Assembly (NCBI RefSeq): GCF_026151205.1 | Contig: NC_087074.1 | Location: 4,652,001 to 4,716,000, forward strand | Direction of reading: 5' to 3' | Origin: Bolinopsis microptera | Lineage: Eukaryota; Ctenophora; Tentaculata; Lobata; Bolinopsidae | DNA length: 64,000 nt | Made by a program: the position numbers and the translations under genes | Shown: positions 22,578-34,323 of the stretch, piece by piece | Layout: each line of letters begins with the position of its first letter | Position numbering within the stretch: the first letter of the stretch is position 1 | The notes under the pieces: generated by a model | Told to the model about the DNA's origin: nothing | Database searches by the model: none | Seen by the model: only the letters and a program-made list of their open reading frames with translations

Positions 22578-23840
22578 AGATAATGTGCGCTGATAAAATA
22601 TCTCGCTAACTTTGACAGCACCTTTAAAGATCCTTGGATACTACTGATTGGTTTGTCGAAAGGAATTTGCTACTGGTGTAAACTAAGAAAGAAGGAATAT
22701 CTTACAGCCCAGATCACCAGTGATACTTGGAGCATAACTTCAGCAGGAGGCTGGAACAACTAACCGTAACGACCGGCCACAGCCAACTTTGATATCTGTG
22801 TCTGACATTTTGTAATACTTTGGAAATTACGAGTGTTGCTATTCTCGGGACTAACGTGATGTCAGTTATCTTACAGTTATCTTACATGTCAATAATCAAT
22901 ATCCTCACTATCTTTGTAAATGAGAACATCAGAAGATTTTTTTCTATCTAGAATTATCTAGTGTTCTAATGCGATTTTGTAATGATGCTTCAAAATACTC
23001 CACTGTTACCCGAGCCTTCATTTTAAAATGAACATGTTCGTATCACGTAACCATGGTAACGTGCGGCTGTGGTTCGTACCAGAGAACCGTACTTAATTGA
23101 ATAAAACTTAGTGTTTCGTAGGTAGTTGATAGCACTAGAAGTCATTTTCCGAATATGGGCTCATGTCATATTGGTTTGTCGAAACTTTTAGTTTTAATTT
23201 GCTGATGATCCAAGTTTTCTGCTAATTCGTCATTATTAGACGTAATTGTGGCCAGCAGCTCCCTTAATACACGCACATCTGTGCCCTTGTAGAAGCTTGA
23301 ATTCAATTAACACTCTGTAATTGTGTATTAGCGAACCATCGCGACAATTGCCCGGTTTCAATTAAAGTTGGTGATTGTAAATTGTAACTTGTATTTAACC
23401 TATTTTTATGTTATTTTAAATATTTATGTTATTGTTCATGACATGTCATGTTGCTATTTTGCTTGTTGCTTTATTGCTTCACTTTTTAAATCATGAGCCT
23501 GAGTGTGAGAGTGTACATAATGAAATGTTAAGTGAGATCAAGCACACTCTGCAATTTTAAGTACAAGTGACAGTATGTTCTCGCAGACCGTGCCTGTGTT
23601 GAAGACCGTGTGAGTTAACCATAGAACAAAATGAATATAATGAATCCTTATATTATGTTGTATAATATCCAGATGTAACTAAGTTTGTGAGCACGAGAGG
23701 AGACTCTTACCATGATGTGAAACTTTAAGTGGCTCTTATAATGGGTGTGGCGTGTTGAACAGAGTAATTGGGAATCCTAAATGAGGAAGGGAGGGAGGGA
23801 CTATTACTCGTGAGATTAACTGACCAGATTATCTCAGGAT
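22578..23840. other. Intergenic region between MED28 and the LEM-domain gene
   Basis: No coding sequence is seen. It should contain the MED28 3' UTR (AATAAA near 23100) and the promoter of the LEM-domain gene. I see no transposon ends. Confidence 0.4.
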
Positions 23841-25259
23841 ATGATAAACATATCAGACTTATCTGATAAAGATCTCCGAAGCCTGCTCTTTGAACATGGT
23901 AAAACCCCTGGTCCCATTACCGGCACCACCAGACGAGTATATGAACTCCAGCTCCAGTCCCTACTGACTGCTGGGGCTGGATCTGCCCGGGCTACTGCGG
24001 ACAAGAAGAAACGGAGGCAAACTTTGGATACACTTAGGACGACAGAGAAACCGAAAATGGAGCCTAGGAGGTCGGAGAAGTTCATTCCAAAGATTCCAGC
24101 GTCTCTGAACATATCAGACTACTCGGACACGGAGCTCCCGGAGTTGAGTCTGACCCCCGAGTTAGAGACCCCTGAACCACCCCAAAGCCTGGTCTTCTCC
24201 AACTCACCCCGACCCACTAGAAGGAGAACTACTCGGGACAGAGAAGGCAGGGATCTAAGTCTCTTTAGTGACAACGAGGATGAAAAGAAGCCAGACAGGA
24301 AGAAGAAATTGCCAGCCGAGAGTAAACATCTATCAGGTTGGTGGAGCGTTCTAGCGGTGGTGGTGGTGGTAGCCGGTACTCTTGCTACCGCGTATTATCT
24401 GGTCGAGCCTGATGAGGATTCTTCTATAGCACCTCCCTGTTTGAACCTAACCATTGAATATATGACCGTGGGACAGTGTGACAGGCTCTTCCAAAAGCTT
24501 TCCAAACAAAAGTTTGAAGTGGACAAGTTTTCAGGGGAAGTAATGTGTGGGGATAAAGAAGGTGATCTCCATCTTCCGTCACCGGCTGGTGGAATGGAAC
24601 GGCAACTTCTCTTCTTCCTGCGAGATGATTTCAATTACAGCATTTATTCCAAGAAGGAGGATACTTACTTCGAGTTAGAAGGTGAAGCAGAATTATCCTC
24701 ATTTAACCCCAAAGCAGAAGCCTTTTTCTTCAGCACGAAAACCCCGCATATTTCATGGTTTTGTCGTGTGTCTCAAGTTTTGAGCAACTTCGCATTCTAC
24801 ATTCTAACATCAGCTGCAATCTTAGTCATGGCCCAAATTGCTCACAAAGTCTACCAGTGGAAGAGGGCTAAAGAAAAGCAGGCGATGGGAGAAATGTTCG
24901 AGTTGATAGATCAGATAATAGAGGAGCTGCAAAGGAATTACAGCAAATACCAAACAGACCCAGTCAACTACGTGCCGTACGTGGCTATCCCCCACGCCCG
25001 AGACCGGCTCCTCCTGCCCTCCGAACGGACTGCAATGAAACACATCTGGGAAAGGGCTGTCCAGTTTATTGCCCAACATGAGTCCAGAGTGCGTGTGGAG
25101 ATGCGACGGGTACAGTCTGAGGATTTCCCTGTGTGGTACTGGTTAGAAGCCAGTAAATCACCTCCAGCCCAACCAGATAGCACCTCCCCAGATTTCCTAT
25201 ACCCTGACTTGGACTCAGAACTCCCCATGGAAAAGGGTAAAACTTCCACAGGATCGTAA
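23841..25259 (+). CDS. lemd2: LEM2-type inner nuclear membrane protein
   Basis: Single-exon frame of 472 aa. Residues 1-43 form a LEM domain (LSDKDLRSLLFEHGKTPGPI, then RRVYELQLQSLL), which binds BAF and chromatin. A basic, Ser/Pro-rich linker follows (44-165), then a transmembrane helix at about 167-188 (WWSVLAVVVVVAGTLATAYY). A lumenal segment holds three Cys; a second helix lies at about 313-333 (LSNFAFYILTSAAILVMAQI). The C-terminal Man1-Src1p domain (340-437) includes YVAIPHARDRLLLPSERTAM, IWERAVQFIAQHESRV and EDFPVWYWLE. This two-helix layout without an RRM fits LEM2 rather than MAN1. LEM2 acts at the inner nuclear membrane and recruits ESCRT (CHMP7) during envelope closure in studied animals. 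Start: first ATG, right before the LEM motif. Confidence 0.93.
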   Translation: MINISDLSDKDLRSLLFEHGKTPGPITGTTRRVYELQLQSLLTAGAGSARATADKKKRRQTLDTLRTTEKPKMEPRRSEKFIPKIPASLNISDYSDTELPELSLTPELETPEPPQSLVFSNSPRPTRRRTTRDREGRDLSLFSDNEDEKKPDRKKKLPAESKHLSGWWSVLAVVVVVAGTLATAYYLVEPDEDSSIAPPCLNLTIEYMTVGQCDRLFQKLSKQKFEVDKFSGEVMCGDKEGDLHLPSPAGGMERQLLFFLRDDFNYSIYSKKEDTYFELEGEAELSSFNPKAEAFFFSTKTPHISWFCRVSQVLSNFAFYILTSAAILVMAQIAHKVYQWKRAKEKQAMGEMFELIDQIIEELQRNYSKYQTDPVNYVPYVAIPHARDRLLLPSERTAMKHIWERAVQFIAQHESRVRVEMRRVQSEDFPVWYWLEASKSPPAQPDSTSPDFLYPDLDSELPMEKGKTSTGS

Positions 25260-25771
25260 GTGAAACATGTGAGACCCACAAATGTTAACGATATTAACGT
25301 TAAGATCATTTATCATTTGGGTCGTGCAATATAAGTTTAGTTAGTTAACATATTTATTTTACCTCCTTTTTGCTTATTTAATGTTAGCTGTAGATAATTT
25401 GCAACTTAATTGCAAATATAAATCCGATATTGATGAGATTTTTGAGATGTTGTAAAGTTTTTGGTCGACTTAAAACTAAAGCTAATGCTTTGATCATATT
25501 TGGGAAGAGAAAACAATTTGGTTATGTTAATTTTCCGTTATGATATGTTCTATTTGAACTCGTGTGCTTAGTAGATTCAAAACTATTAAACCAATTTAGA
25601 ATTTTGTGGTAGTAGACAAGAAGCCTGACAGAGTGGCGGAATTCCACTGTAAAGTTCTATCGAAACGTACTGCGGTGGAATTCCACAGTCAACTGGAGAA
25701 CTGGTATCAAATAGCGCATGATGTGAGCCAGATAATGCTGATTTATTTAATCTCAGAAACCTCCGCTTGCA
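25260..25771. other. 3' flank of the LEM-domain gene
   Basis: AT-rich sequence without coding signal; probably the 3' UTR and intergenic DNA up to the target site of the next element. Confidence 0.4.
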
Positions 25772-25779
25772 TTCCGCAG

Positions 25780-26131
25780 GGGGGGGGGGGGGGGGGGGGG
25801 GGGTACCAATGGCATAAATGGCATAATGGAGAATTGGCCAATAAAAATTTCCATTTATGCCATGAAACGTATGCCATTTATGCCATTTTTGATATAATAC
25901 ATTTCTATTTTCTTTATTTGTCATATGAATCTTTAACGATCATTCCAAGCGTTATAAAGCATGAAACATGTCTCTTATTCAAGTACTAATAATAATTTGC
26001 GAATTAGAAAGTCAAATACGAAGACCTAAGTTCATGGCATAATTGGAGAATTGGCCAATAAAAATTTCCATTTATGCCATAAAACGTATGCCATTTATGC
26101 CATTTTATGCCATTGGTACCCCCCCCCCCCC
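25780..26131. mobile_element. 352-bp element with poly-G/poly-C termini and 8-bp target duplication
   Basis: The left end is a run of about 24 G, then TACCAATGGCATAAATGGCA. The right end is the inverse, TTTATGCCATTGGTA then about 13 C. TTCCGCAG flanks both sides (25772-25779 and 26132-26139), an 8-bp target duplication as made by hAT elements. Inside, a block of about 75 bp (GGAGAATTGGCCAATAAAAA and following) is repeated directly at both ends. No coding capacity. Confidence 0.8.
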
Positions 26132-26139
26132 TTCCGCAG

Positions 26140-26968
26140 CTGTTTCGGATTTCTTGACACTGCCGATTTTCCTTTTTTTTCCCCCATAATTTATATTTTG
26201 AGTGTTCTTAGCACTGTATTATTACAGTGGCAACTGTTAACCACATTGTCTGACGATACAAATAGTGCTTGCCAAGTTATAACAATATTAGCTAATTCAC
26301 ATCAGCTGGGCATTTCAAACACGATTAAAATTTTGGCAAATGCTACCAGAAATTTATGGTGAATTTAGCACATGTTTTAGAAATGAAAAGGGCTGTGTTA
26401 GTTTTATAAGTTATTTTACTGTTTTTACGTTTTTATTTGTGACTGTGTGATTTGTTATATTTAAGGTGAGCAATTGTATATCTAATTTATCCTTCGACAT
26501 TTTTGGATATAAAATTGTTCAATATTACATGGATTATGTTTCAATCTTAACACAAAGACTTTGAACTCATAACTCATTAAAAGCTATTTAGTGGAACTTT
26601 AATGATCGTACTAGAAGCCAAATATTTCCTTTGAAAACGATAATTTAATACTGTTCAATCAACCATATTGATGAAATTTCGGCATTTCATATTTACTTTT
26701 CTATTATTTACAAAATTTTGAAATAGTACAGAAGGTTGTTCCAGATTGTATTCATGTATACAAATGTACTTTTAAAAGATTTAAACGGACTGCGGACACC
26801 TTATAGGAAACAATAGTGAATAGGAATTGAAGCCTCTGAGCGCGTCAAGCACTAGAACACATGTAGTTAGGTGATTGATACACATCGGGGAAATACAACG
26901 TGAATCAAGCAGGTGAACGATGAAGTGTAAAATAAGTTGATAGAGTGTCATAAAGTGTGATAAAATAA
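26140..26968. other. AT-rich intergenic DNA
   Basis: No gene, inverted repeat or tandem repeat was recognised in this stretch. Confidence 0.4.
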
Positions 26969-27122
26969 GGGGTCGTTCACATATTACGTAATCAGACGAG
27001 GGGGGAGGGGGTTCCAAATGATTACGCTAGTGTAATTTTGACACAATAGCTATGTGTAAAACTGATAACGAAGGGGGGTAAAGATTGTCAAAAAATTGAT
27101 TACGTAATATGTGAACGACCCC
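26969..27122. mobile_element. 154-bp MITE with TAA target duplication
   Basis: The ends GGGGTCGTTCACATATTACG and its inverse form terminal inverted repeats of about 26 bp. TAA flanks both sides (26966-26968 and 27123-27125). A 3-bp TWA target site is typical of PIF/Harbinger elements; that assignment is inference. Confidence 0.8.
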
Positions 27123-27125
27123 TAA

Positions 27126-28310
27126 GTTAATAGAGTATAATGTATATTATAATATATAGTACTTTGAGATGTTTACAGTACACTGACTGTAGATCATTCG
27201 TCAAAGTTATTAATGAAGCTTATCCAACATTGAAGATTGTTAAACAAATTCTGTCATTGTATAATATCTATATAACATAAGTAAAATAATTTAAAGAATT
27301 CTTTCTTTTGTTACCGAAGCACACATATCAGTGATCACAATTGCAAATTGTATGTTGTAGTAATCAAGTGTTGCGGCAAACACTAAAATGGGCCCATCTC
27401 AGTATATAGTATTTATTGGTTACGGTTAGGGTTAGTACTTAGTAGGTTAGGCCTAGGGTCATATTAGGGGCAATAAAAGTAACGTGTTATTTGAAGTGTG
27501 ATAGATCGACATGGCTCGATATAGTGGCGCCCAAGTGTTGCTACTCACTACTGTTACGAAGTTTGCCACAGCTAGGCTTCAAAATTTTCCTCGGAGGACT
27601 TCGACGCGCCGCGCGAACTATAATTCTAGCTTCGCGCTCAGAGCAACGATCTCGACACTCGAAGCACTTTAAATTAACGACATCGTCAATCAAAAATGGA
27701 AAAGTTTGTTCGTAAGTAATAAGTATAATATAAGTTTATAAGTAGCTGACACACGTGCTGCAACCCCTTTTCGCGCGGAGTGCACGAGAGAGGTATATAA
27801 TACAACGTGTAGCAAATAATTAGGCAATACGTTCGTTACCACATACCAGGGGACCCCGGGCTATAATAAGGTAGTGCGCCATGGACAGTGAGCCGCGCGT
27901 GCTGACTGTAGGATGGTTTTTAGTGCTAATTTCGGCTAATTTCTGCCAGCACAAATGCGTATTGAGTAACCTTCCCGGTCGCGCTAAATCACTCTACAGT
28001 CGATTTTCTTATTTCATCACTTTTAGTTTCGCATTGGATAAAGCACATGTTATATCCGCGCGTTACGTGTGATCATATTTAATCCTGATTTCCCAATTAC
28101 GTTTCTACTGCATGCAGCTTTATACTTTGGATTTCAAACTTCGAGTTTTCGTCAACAGTCAATAATTATCCATGATTCATCTGCATCAGTGCCACTTGTG
28201 TTATACCTTATATATAAGTTTAATGAATAGCTGTTAAAAATGTTGATCCTCAATTGCTCGCAGGTGTACTGACATATGCTATAGGTACAAATAGAATTGT
28301 AATCGATCCT
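27126..28310. other. Intergenic DNA, no supported gene
   Basis: Several short frames exist, including one of 63 codons from 27881 with a good Kozak context, but none shows a recognisable domain or splice structure. I see nothing further to support. Confidence 0.4.
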
Positions 28311-28590
28311 AGAAATAGTGCGCAGAGCTGGTTTTGTGGTTAAGTTTTGTAGTTGGAAAGTGTTTTTAATGTAGAGTGGGATCAGCTCTGAGGATTTATA
28401 ATTCGCATCATTTAGTCGTTTCAGAACCTAGAAATAGTGCTCAAAGCTGGTTTTGTGTTTAAGTTTTGAAGTTGGAAAGTGTTTTTAATTTAGAGTGGGA
28501 TCAGCTCTGGGGATTTGTAATTCGCATCATTTAGTCGTTTCAGAACCTAGAAATAGTGCTCAGAGTCGGTTTTGTGGTTAAGTTTTTTAG
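28311..28590. repeat. About 119-bp tandem repeat, 2.4 copies
   Basis: The block CCTAGAAATAGTGCKCAGAG through ATTTAGTCGTTTCAGAA occurs twice in a row and starts a third time near 28547. Confidence 0.85.
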
Positions 28591-29582
28591 TTGATTGAAA
28601 ACCTAGACGGTGCCCGGGTGGTTCTAATGACCAATTTAAATCTTAATTTAAATCTTAACAAATATATTATAAAAATCGTAATAATCCCTCACAAGGGCAC
28701 TGCACTAGACTCTTGATAGGAAAATGCCTCACTGTGTAGAACAGCAACTTTACGATGGAATTTAAACCTCATCTGACAAATATCGCGAAAACTTAAAGTT
28801 TTGTGTGCTCCAACCGCCAACGGCCAGAATGAATGACTCAATCAAACAAAAAATTGTATCACAACGGGACAAGTTCCCATCCTCATACAAACACTATCGT
28901 CCCTAATGAAATAACAACACATGTATTGTAAAAAATGCACTCTAGTGAAAGCCACACTCATCTCACTGATTTTTCTTCAGTATGAGTTGTCCCTCCTTTG
29001 ATGTAGTGGTGCTTGTTTGGCTCAGCTTCTTTCTTCTTATGCAGGTTTTGAACAAGAAGTCTGTGCTTAACACGATCCTGTACGAGTTTGGGAGAATTTC
29101 TATGTGCCAAACTTGAGATATGACTTCAAACACAAGAAAATATCTCCAAATTGGCGGTCTCGGCGGAACACAGGAATATATTTCAAGATCTGACTGATAG
29201 ATTTTCTTTTTTTGACACCACTTGTGGTACCAAATTTTGGGCTCTAAAACTCCTATTTCTTGGCCAATTTTTTATTTTTTCATGCTGATTTGGAGGCCAT
29301 TAAAGCATTTGACCCAGTCAAAAAAGTTTCAGTTGTATATCTTTGACGGTTTTTGCAGAAATTCGCGTTAAAGTTGATGCCGTGGTGTCAGTAAAATGGT
29401 ACGGATAAATATATATATATATTATGATTGGCTACTGGGACACGTCATACACACGGTTGGATTGTTAATTCGGTTGAAATACCTTTACATCCATTATCAC
29501 CATAATCTCAAATTATTTGTTATATAGTAGTGTTGAAAGTATTAAAAGCATATATATATATATATATATCGTCTCGCTTTAT
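28591..29582. other. Intergenic DNA with an inverse copy of the 8-kb repeat
   Basis: About 29085-29200 is an inverse relative of the repeat at 8030-8310 (TTTCTATGTGCCAAACTTGA and following). A minus-strand open stretch near 28955-29095 reads VQDRVKHRLLVQNLHKKKEA and further, which I do not recognise; it may be an isolated or dead exon. Two short TA microsatellites lie near 29410 and 29550. Confidence 0.4.
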
Positions 29583-32146
29583 ATATGGACACGTTCATTG
29601 AAGTTTGAGGATATTGGTAAATATTAGTGACCCTACTAAATGGCACGATGATGTAAAATGTGTCACACTATGAAACTATATAAACCCTCTAACCCTAAGA
29701 TAATCGTTTCATCCTCTAGATAAACTTTGTCGCATAACGATATCTTTATCAGACGATAAGATATCGCTTAAATGCGGCCGGCAGTGAGTTGTAAACTTTG
29801 TCACACTATAAAAACGTGACGGAGTTTATATGGACCCCTTGTTGCCGTGTTTGACCAAATTTTCGAATTTCCAATTCATAGAATAGCTTTATATGACTAT
29901 TATCTACATATTTAGCGACTTTTTTCCTTAAATGGTAGCACCATGTAAACTCCGTCACACATTTAAGAAATTTATATGAGGGATGTTTATGACATCCTGA
30001 CAAGAAATGCCGAATAGTCTAGCATTATTTTATGAGCTGAATGTGTTTGGAATTGTTCACATATTTCATTGTTATACGCAAATACAAATACAGAAGGCAG
30101 AAATAGGTAAATTTAGTCACAAAAATTTGTATGATATCTCAACATGTGTAAAATTGAGTAAATATTAGTATACCAACTTAAACACCCTATATTACGTACT
30201 ATGGATCAATTAACAATATTTCAACCATACGCCGGTTATATAAATTATTATGTGGCAGTGATATGTTAACATTGAATAAATTTCAACACCTGAACAGGGT
30301 AAAAATTTGTAAATTTCGTCACAAAAAAATATTATAACTTTATTTGCTCCGTGTTGGCAAAATAACTAATTTATCGACATAGTGATGGTGATAAAGTAAC
30401 ATTATATACTAATTGAGGTATGATTCTTCAAAATAAGGGCAAGAAATGTAAATTTCGTAACATCAGCCATTGCATTAGTTAGATAGATTTTCTTTAATAT
30501 CAACTGCCCTTATTATAGTTGGAATGGATTTATACAGGAAATATAGAAACCCATGCCCATTTTTCATCACATTGAAATTATACTGTTGGGGCAGGAAAAG
30601 TAAATTTCGTCACATTTCGGTAAATTAGTGATATCAAACTCAGCATTGTTAAACTTGAGTTCTGATTTGCTGAAAAATAACCTACCAATAATTCCTGGAA
30701 GAATATTGAATTCTAATCGGGGTATGGTTCTTCAAAATAGGGTCAAGAAATGTAAATTTCGTCACATCAGCCATTGCATTAGTTAGATAGATTTTCTTTC
30801 ACATCAACTGCCCTGATTATTATTGTGACCATTTTTACATCAACTGCCCTTAACTTGAATCAGCTCTATCCGTGCATCGTCCTTATATACAGTTTTCCCG
30901 CCTTCTAAACCAAAATCAGATATAAATTATTTCGGCAATTCAACCAACATTTTCAATTCCATATAATGTGACAGAATTTACATCATTTCCCAATAAGTAC
31001 ATGTATTTGCTAACTTTTCAAAACAACATATTTTAGTGCTATGCTATGATTGGTAGAAGAACCATCAAATAATGAGTTGAAAGGGTTTTGAGGACACCTC
31101 ACAGTAGAAAAGAGGTATCGTATTCTGAGTGTGACAAAGTTTACGAAATATTGCCTTAAAACCGTTCGATCCCTGCCCTTTAGCCAAATGTTGTATCATA
31201 ATTGTTAGAATGACCTAATCTACTATATTTTAAACCAAAAAATGCTAATTGGGCAGCTATGGTTAACACAGTCACAAAAATGTGACATTTTTTGCATTAT
31301 AGTGCCTAAAAACAATAAACTGTATTTCTGAGCCGTGTATATGGAAGTATGGGTCACGTGGCTAATGTCCAGAACTTCTGAACACGCTATTTTTTTTTGG
31401 TTTAATAATATAATCCTTAAACTTCAACATGAACGTGTCCATTTTGATTTACGATTTCGTATTACTAAAAATTTGTTTTACTATCATTTTGTGACGATGT
31501 TTACATCAACTGCCCTATACTTCAATCAACTGTATCCGTGTATTGTCCTCATATAGAGTTTTCCCGCCTTCCAAACCAAAATCAGATATAAATGATTTCG
31601 GAAATTCACCCAGAATTTCAAATTCCATATAATGTGACAGAATTTACATCATTTCCCAATAGCCAAGTGCATGTATTTGTTAACTTTTCAAAACAACATA
31701 TTTTAGGGCTATGATTGGCAGAAGAACTATCAAATAATGAGTTGAAAGGGTTTTGAGAACACCTCACAGTAGAAAAGAGGTCTCGTATTCTGAGTGTGAC
31801 AAAGTTTACGAAGTGTTGCCTTAAAGCCGTTCGATCACTGCCCTTTAGGCCTATATTGCATCATAATTGTTAGATTGACCTAATCTACTATATTTTAGAC
31901 CAAAAAATGCTAATTGGGCAGCTATGGTAAACAATGTCACAAAAATGTGACATTTTTTACATAATAGTGCCTAAAAGCAATACATTTTATTTTTGAGCAG
32001 TGTATATGGGAGTATGGGTCACGTGGCTAATGTTCAGAACTTATGAACACGCTAGATTAAAATATGTTAAAATTAAACCACTATCGTCAAAAACGCTGTT
32101 TTAGAAATTTACCAATTTCCTCAAACTTCAATGAACGTGTCCATAT
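29583..32146. mobile_element. 2.56-kb DNA element with 40-bp TIRs and 16 copies of an internal 15-bp motif
   Basis: Left end ATATGGACACGTTCATTGAA and on, right end its inverse; the two 40-bp arms differ at one base. TA or TATA lies at both borders. No frame longer than about 75 codons is present, so it is non-autonomous. A motif close to GTAAATTTCGTCACA recurs forward near 29653, 29791, 29945, 30107, 30309, 30448, 30600, 30752, 31262 and 31927, and reversed near 29816, 30967, 31130, 31490, 31633 and 31795. The left half is mostly forward and the right half mostly reversed. Such arrays often are transposase-binding sites; that is inference. Confidence 0.85.
30838..32045. repeat. About 540-bp direct duplication inside the 2.56-kb element
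   Basis: 30838-31370 and 31500-32045 are near-identical in direct orientation, from ACATCAACTGCCCT through GGGTCACGTGGCTAATGT. A smaller internal repeat pair lies at 30418-30500 and 30719-30800. Confidence 0.8.
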
Positions 32147-32149
32147 AGT

Positions 32150-33205
32150 AAGATTCGGTACCAAAGTGCCATCTTCAGTGTTTGAAATATATGCCAGGAA
32201 ATGTTTTAAAAGATGCAATTTTGATATCCCTGAAATAAAGTCCCTACTCAGTCATGCAAGCTTCTCACTTTTATAATTATATCTTGCAATGGCCTTATGA
32301 TTTACCAAAAAAGTTAATATTTTTAATCAAAAACTGGGTAGAGTTGACCGTGTTTATATTAGCTTATAAGAGTTTCCTCCCTCAAAAAATGATATGAACT
32401 TAAATTACCGTCCCTCAATGACAACGAGAATGAATGATTAAATCAGGTTGCTCACTTTTCCCATTACAATTTACTATACGGCCTGCAAAACATTATAAGC
32501 TGAGGTTTTCGTGAAAGAAGTCTTGAAATGTAACACTTTGAATGTTGGCAGTGTGTTGCGACCATCATGTGATGCAGTGTGAATAACTACAAATAATAGA
32601 CCGAGAATATTAACAATTAACAATCAAACTTGTTTTATGTTTACATGGGTATTAGGTTTATTATTAGACGAGTTACTCTTGTGCACTATTCCATTATTCC
32701 ATTGAATTTTTGGCAGTATCTAGATAGCCCGACCCCTGTCCGCAGACAACTGTCCACGAACACCTGTCTACAGCATCATATTACTGCATAATAACAGTAT
32801 CCCCTGAATCATTGAATCAATCAACAGGTGTTTGTGAATAGTTGATTGGTTACCAGATCATATGGCCGCAAATGTTATGAAATTGACACCAACGCTAATT
32901 GAAATTCGCGTGCGATTGAACCCTGCTTGATTCAGGGGATATCGTTATTATGCAGTAATATGATCTGGTAGACAGTGTTCGTGGACAGTTGTCCGCGGAC
33001 AGCTGTCGGGCTATCTAGATACTGCCGAATTTTTCAACACTCATATTAGGATGAAGAGGATAATGATTAATGATAGTAGCCCCAATTTTGAAGAGGCGAC
33101 ATTGAAAACATACATAATGTGAGAAGGGGAGACGGGTTGTTGATCTTTAGAACTGTGTACATTTGTTAACACACGATGTTTTCAATTTAATAATATACGA
33201 AGAAC
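32150..33205. repeat. Segmental duplication, copy A
   Basis: It matches 34324-35655 in direct orientation, from ATTCGGTACCAAAGTGCCAT to the block ending ACACGATGTTTTCAATTTAA. Copy A starts about 4 bp after the right end of the 2.56-kb element and contains a hAT-type MITE (32712-33026) that copy B lacks. Confidence 0.88.
32712..33026. mobile_element. 315-bp hAT-type foldback MITE
   Basis: The ends GGCAGTATCTAGATAGCCCG and the inverse continue as inverted repeats for roughly 100 bp each. GAATTTTT flanks both sides (32704-32711 and 33027-33034). Copy B of the duplication carries the unoccupied site, a single GAATTTTT at 35451-35458, so insertion and the 8-bp duplication are both directly shown. 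Confidence 0.93.
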
Positions 33206-34323
33206 TAGCTTGGTTCCCAAAAGGGCGCAAGGCTATATGTAAGTTGGCCGGGCTGTAGTTGAGTAAACCTTACTTCAGGAACTCAAACAGGATTGATCGC
33301 AGATTCCAAATAATAATAAAAGACGCTCCACACTTTGAGTCAGTATAGACTATAATAGCTATATTATAAAATCGACTGAGTTTAATGAATAAAATAATCG
33401 TAGCGAACGCTAAAAATAACATAAAATTATAATTTTCCAGCATCCATTGGCTGCAGTTACACTTGTGTAACAATGTGGCTGTTGGAAATTCTGAAGCAAA
33501 ATAAGTGTTGAGATTTGAAAAAAGAAAATTGGCTGCGTTTAATGAACAAAATAATCAAAGCTAACGCTAAAAGTAACATAAAATTATGAATATGATTTTC
33601 CAGTACAGATTTGCACAACTTGGAAGCTGAAGCAAGTCACGCGAAAAAAAAGCTATTCGGACTAATATAATTAGAACAAAGATGTGAGCATTGATACCCG
33701 TCCAGTTTAAAGATCCTTCGGCACTTGGCATATTCGCTACAATCTTATTTATGATCTGCCGGCTGGGATTTCAAAATGCAAAACCTCGGAGTTTTGGAAT
33801 GACGTCATAATATTATTGTCATGTCATCCTTTTTTAAATTAGCAGGGCCTTGGAGTGGCGCAGTTAACTGGTGAAACCTTACAAATTTAAGTTTATTTAA
33901 GTAACATTAACCTACAAAGCTAAACTTCAAGTCACGTCATCCAATGTGCTGCATACTCTTTAAGTAGTGTTTTGATAATTTGCTGAAACAAATAATCATA
34001 GAAAGGATGCATCATTATTTGTTTATATTTACAAAAATTACGTTGATAATGCTGAACTGATGCTAATCGATGCTAAGTATAGTAGTTTGTTACAGGACTG
34101 ATCGCAGATTCAAAAAATAATAAAAGACGCTCCGCACTTTGAGTCAGTATATTAATATTAATATTATACTTATAGTCTTGAACCAGAATCAAGTCATGAG
34201 TATTTCGCTCATTAGTCATTGAGAAAAGACAATTTTATTATGTATCAAAAATTTATTACGGACAATTTATTATTCGGACTAGATTTTGCTTTTGCAGGAC
34301 AGCTTGACGACACATTATATTAA
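33206..34323. other. Repeat-derived intergenic DNA
   Basis: No gene. A module of about 75 bp (TTTAATGAAYAAAATAATCR, then ATTTTCCAG) occurs at about 33366-33440 and 33528-33604. A second module (GATCGCAGATTC, then AAAGACGCTCC and CACTTTGAGTCAGTATA) occurs near 33293 and 34098. Confidence 0.5.

Noticed and set aside
27500-27560. TGGCGCCCAAGTG resembling a lysine-tRNA primer-binding site of an LTR element
   Set aside because: No long terminal repeat pair, polypurine tract or gag/pol frame is found around it.
27881-28072. 63-codon frame with a strong start context
   Set aside because: No recognisable domain, no splice continuation and no homologous pattern; could be chance.
30000-32100. CRISPR-like array, because of regularly recurring short motifs
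   Set aside because: The motif occurs in both orientations with variable, long spacers inside terminal inverted repeats, in an animal genome.
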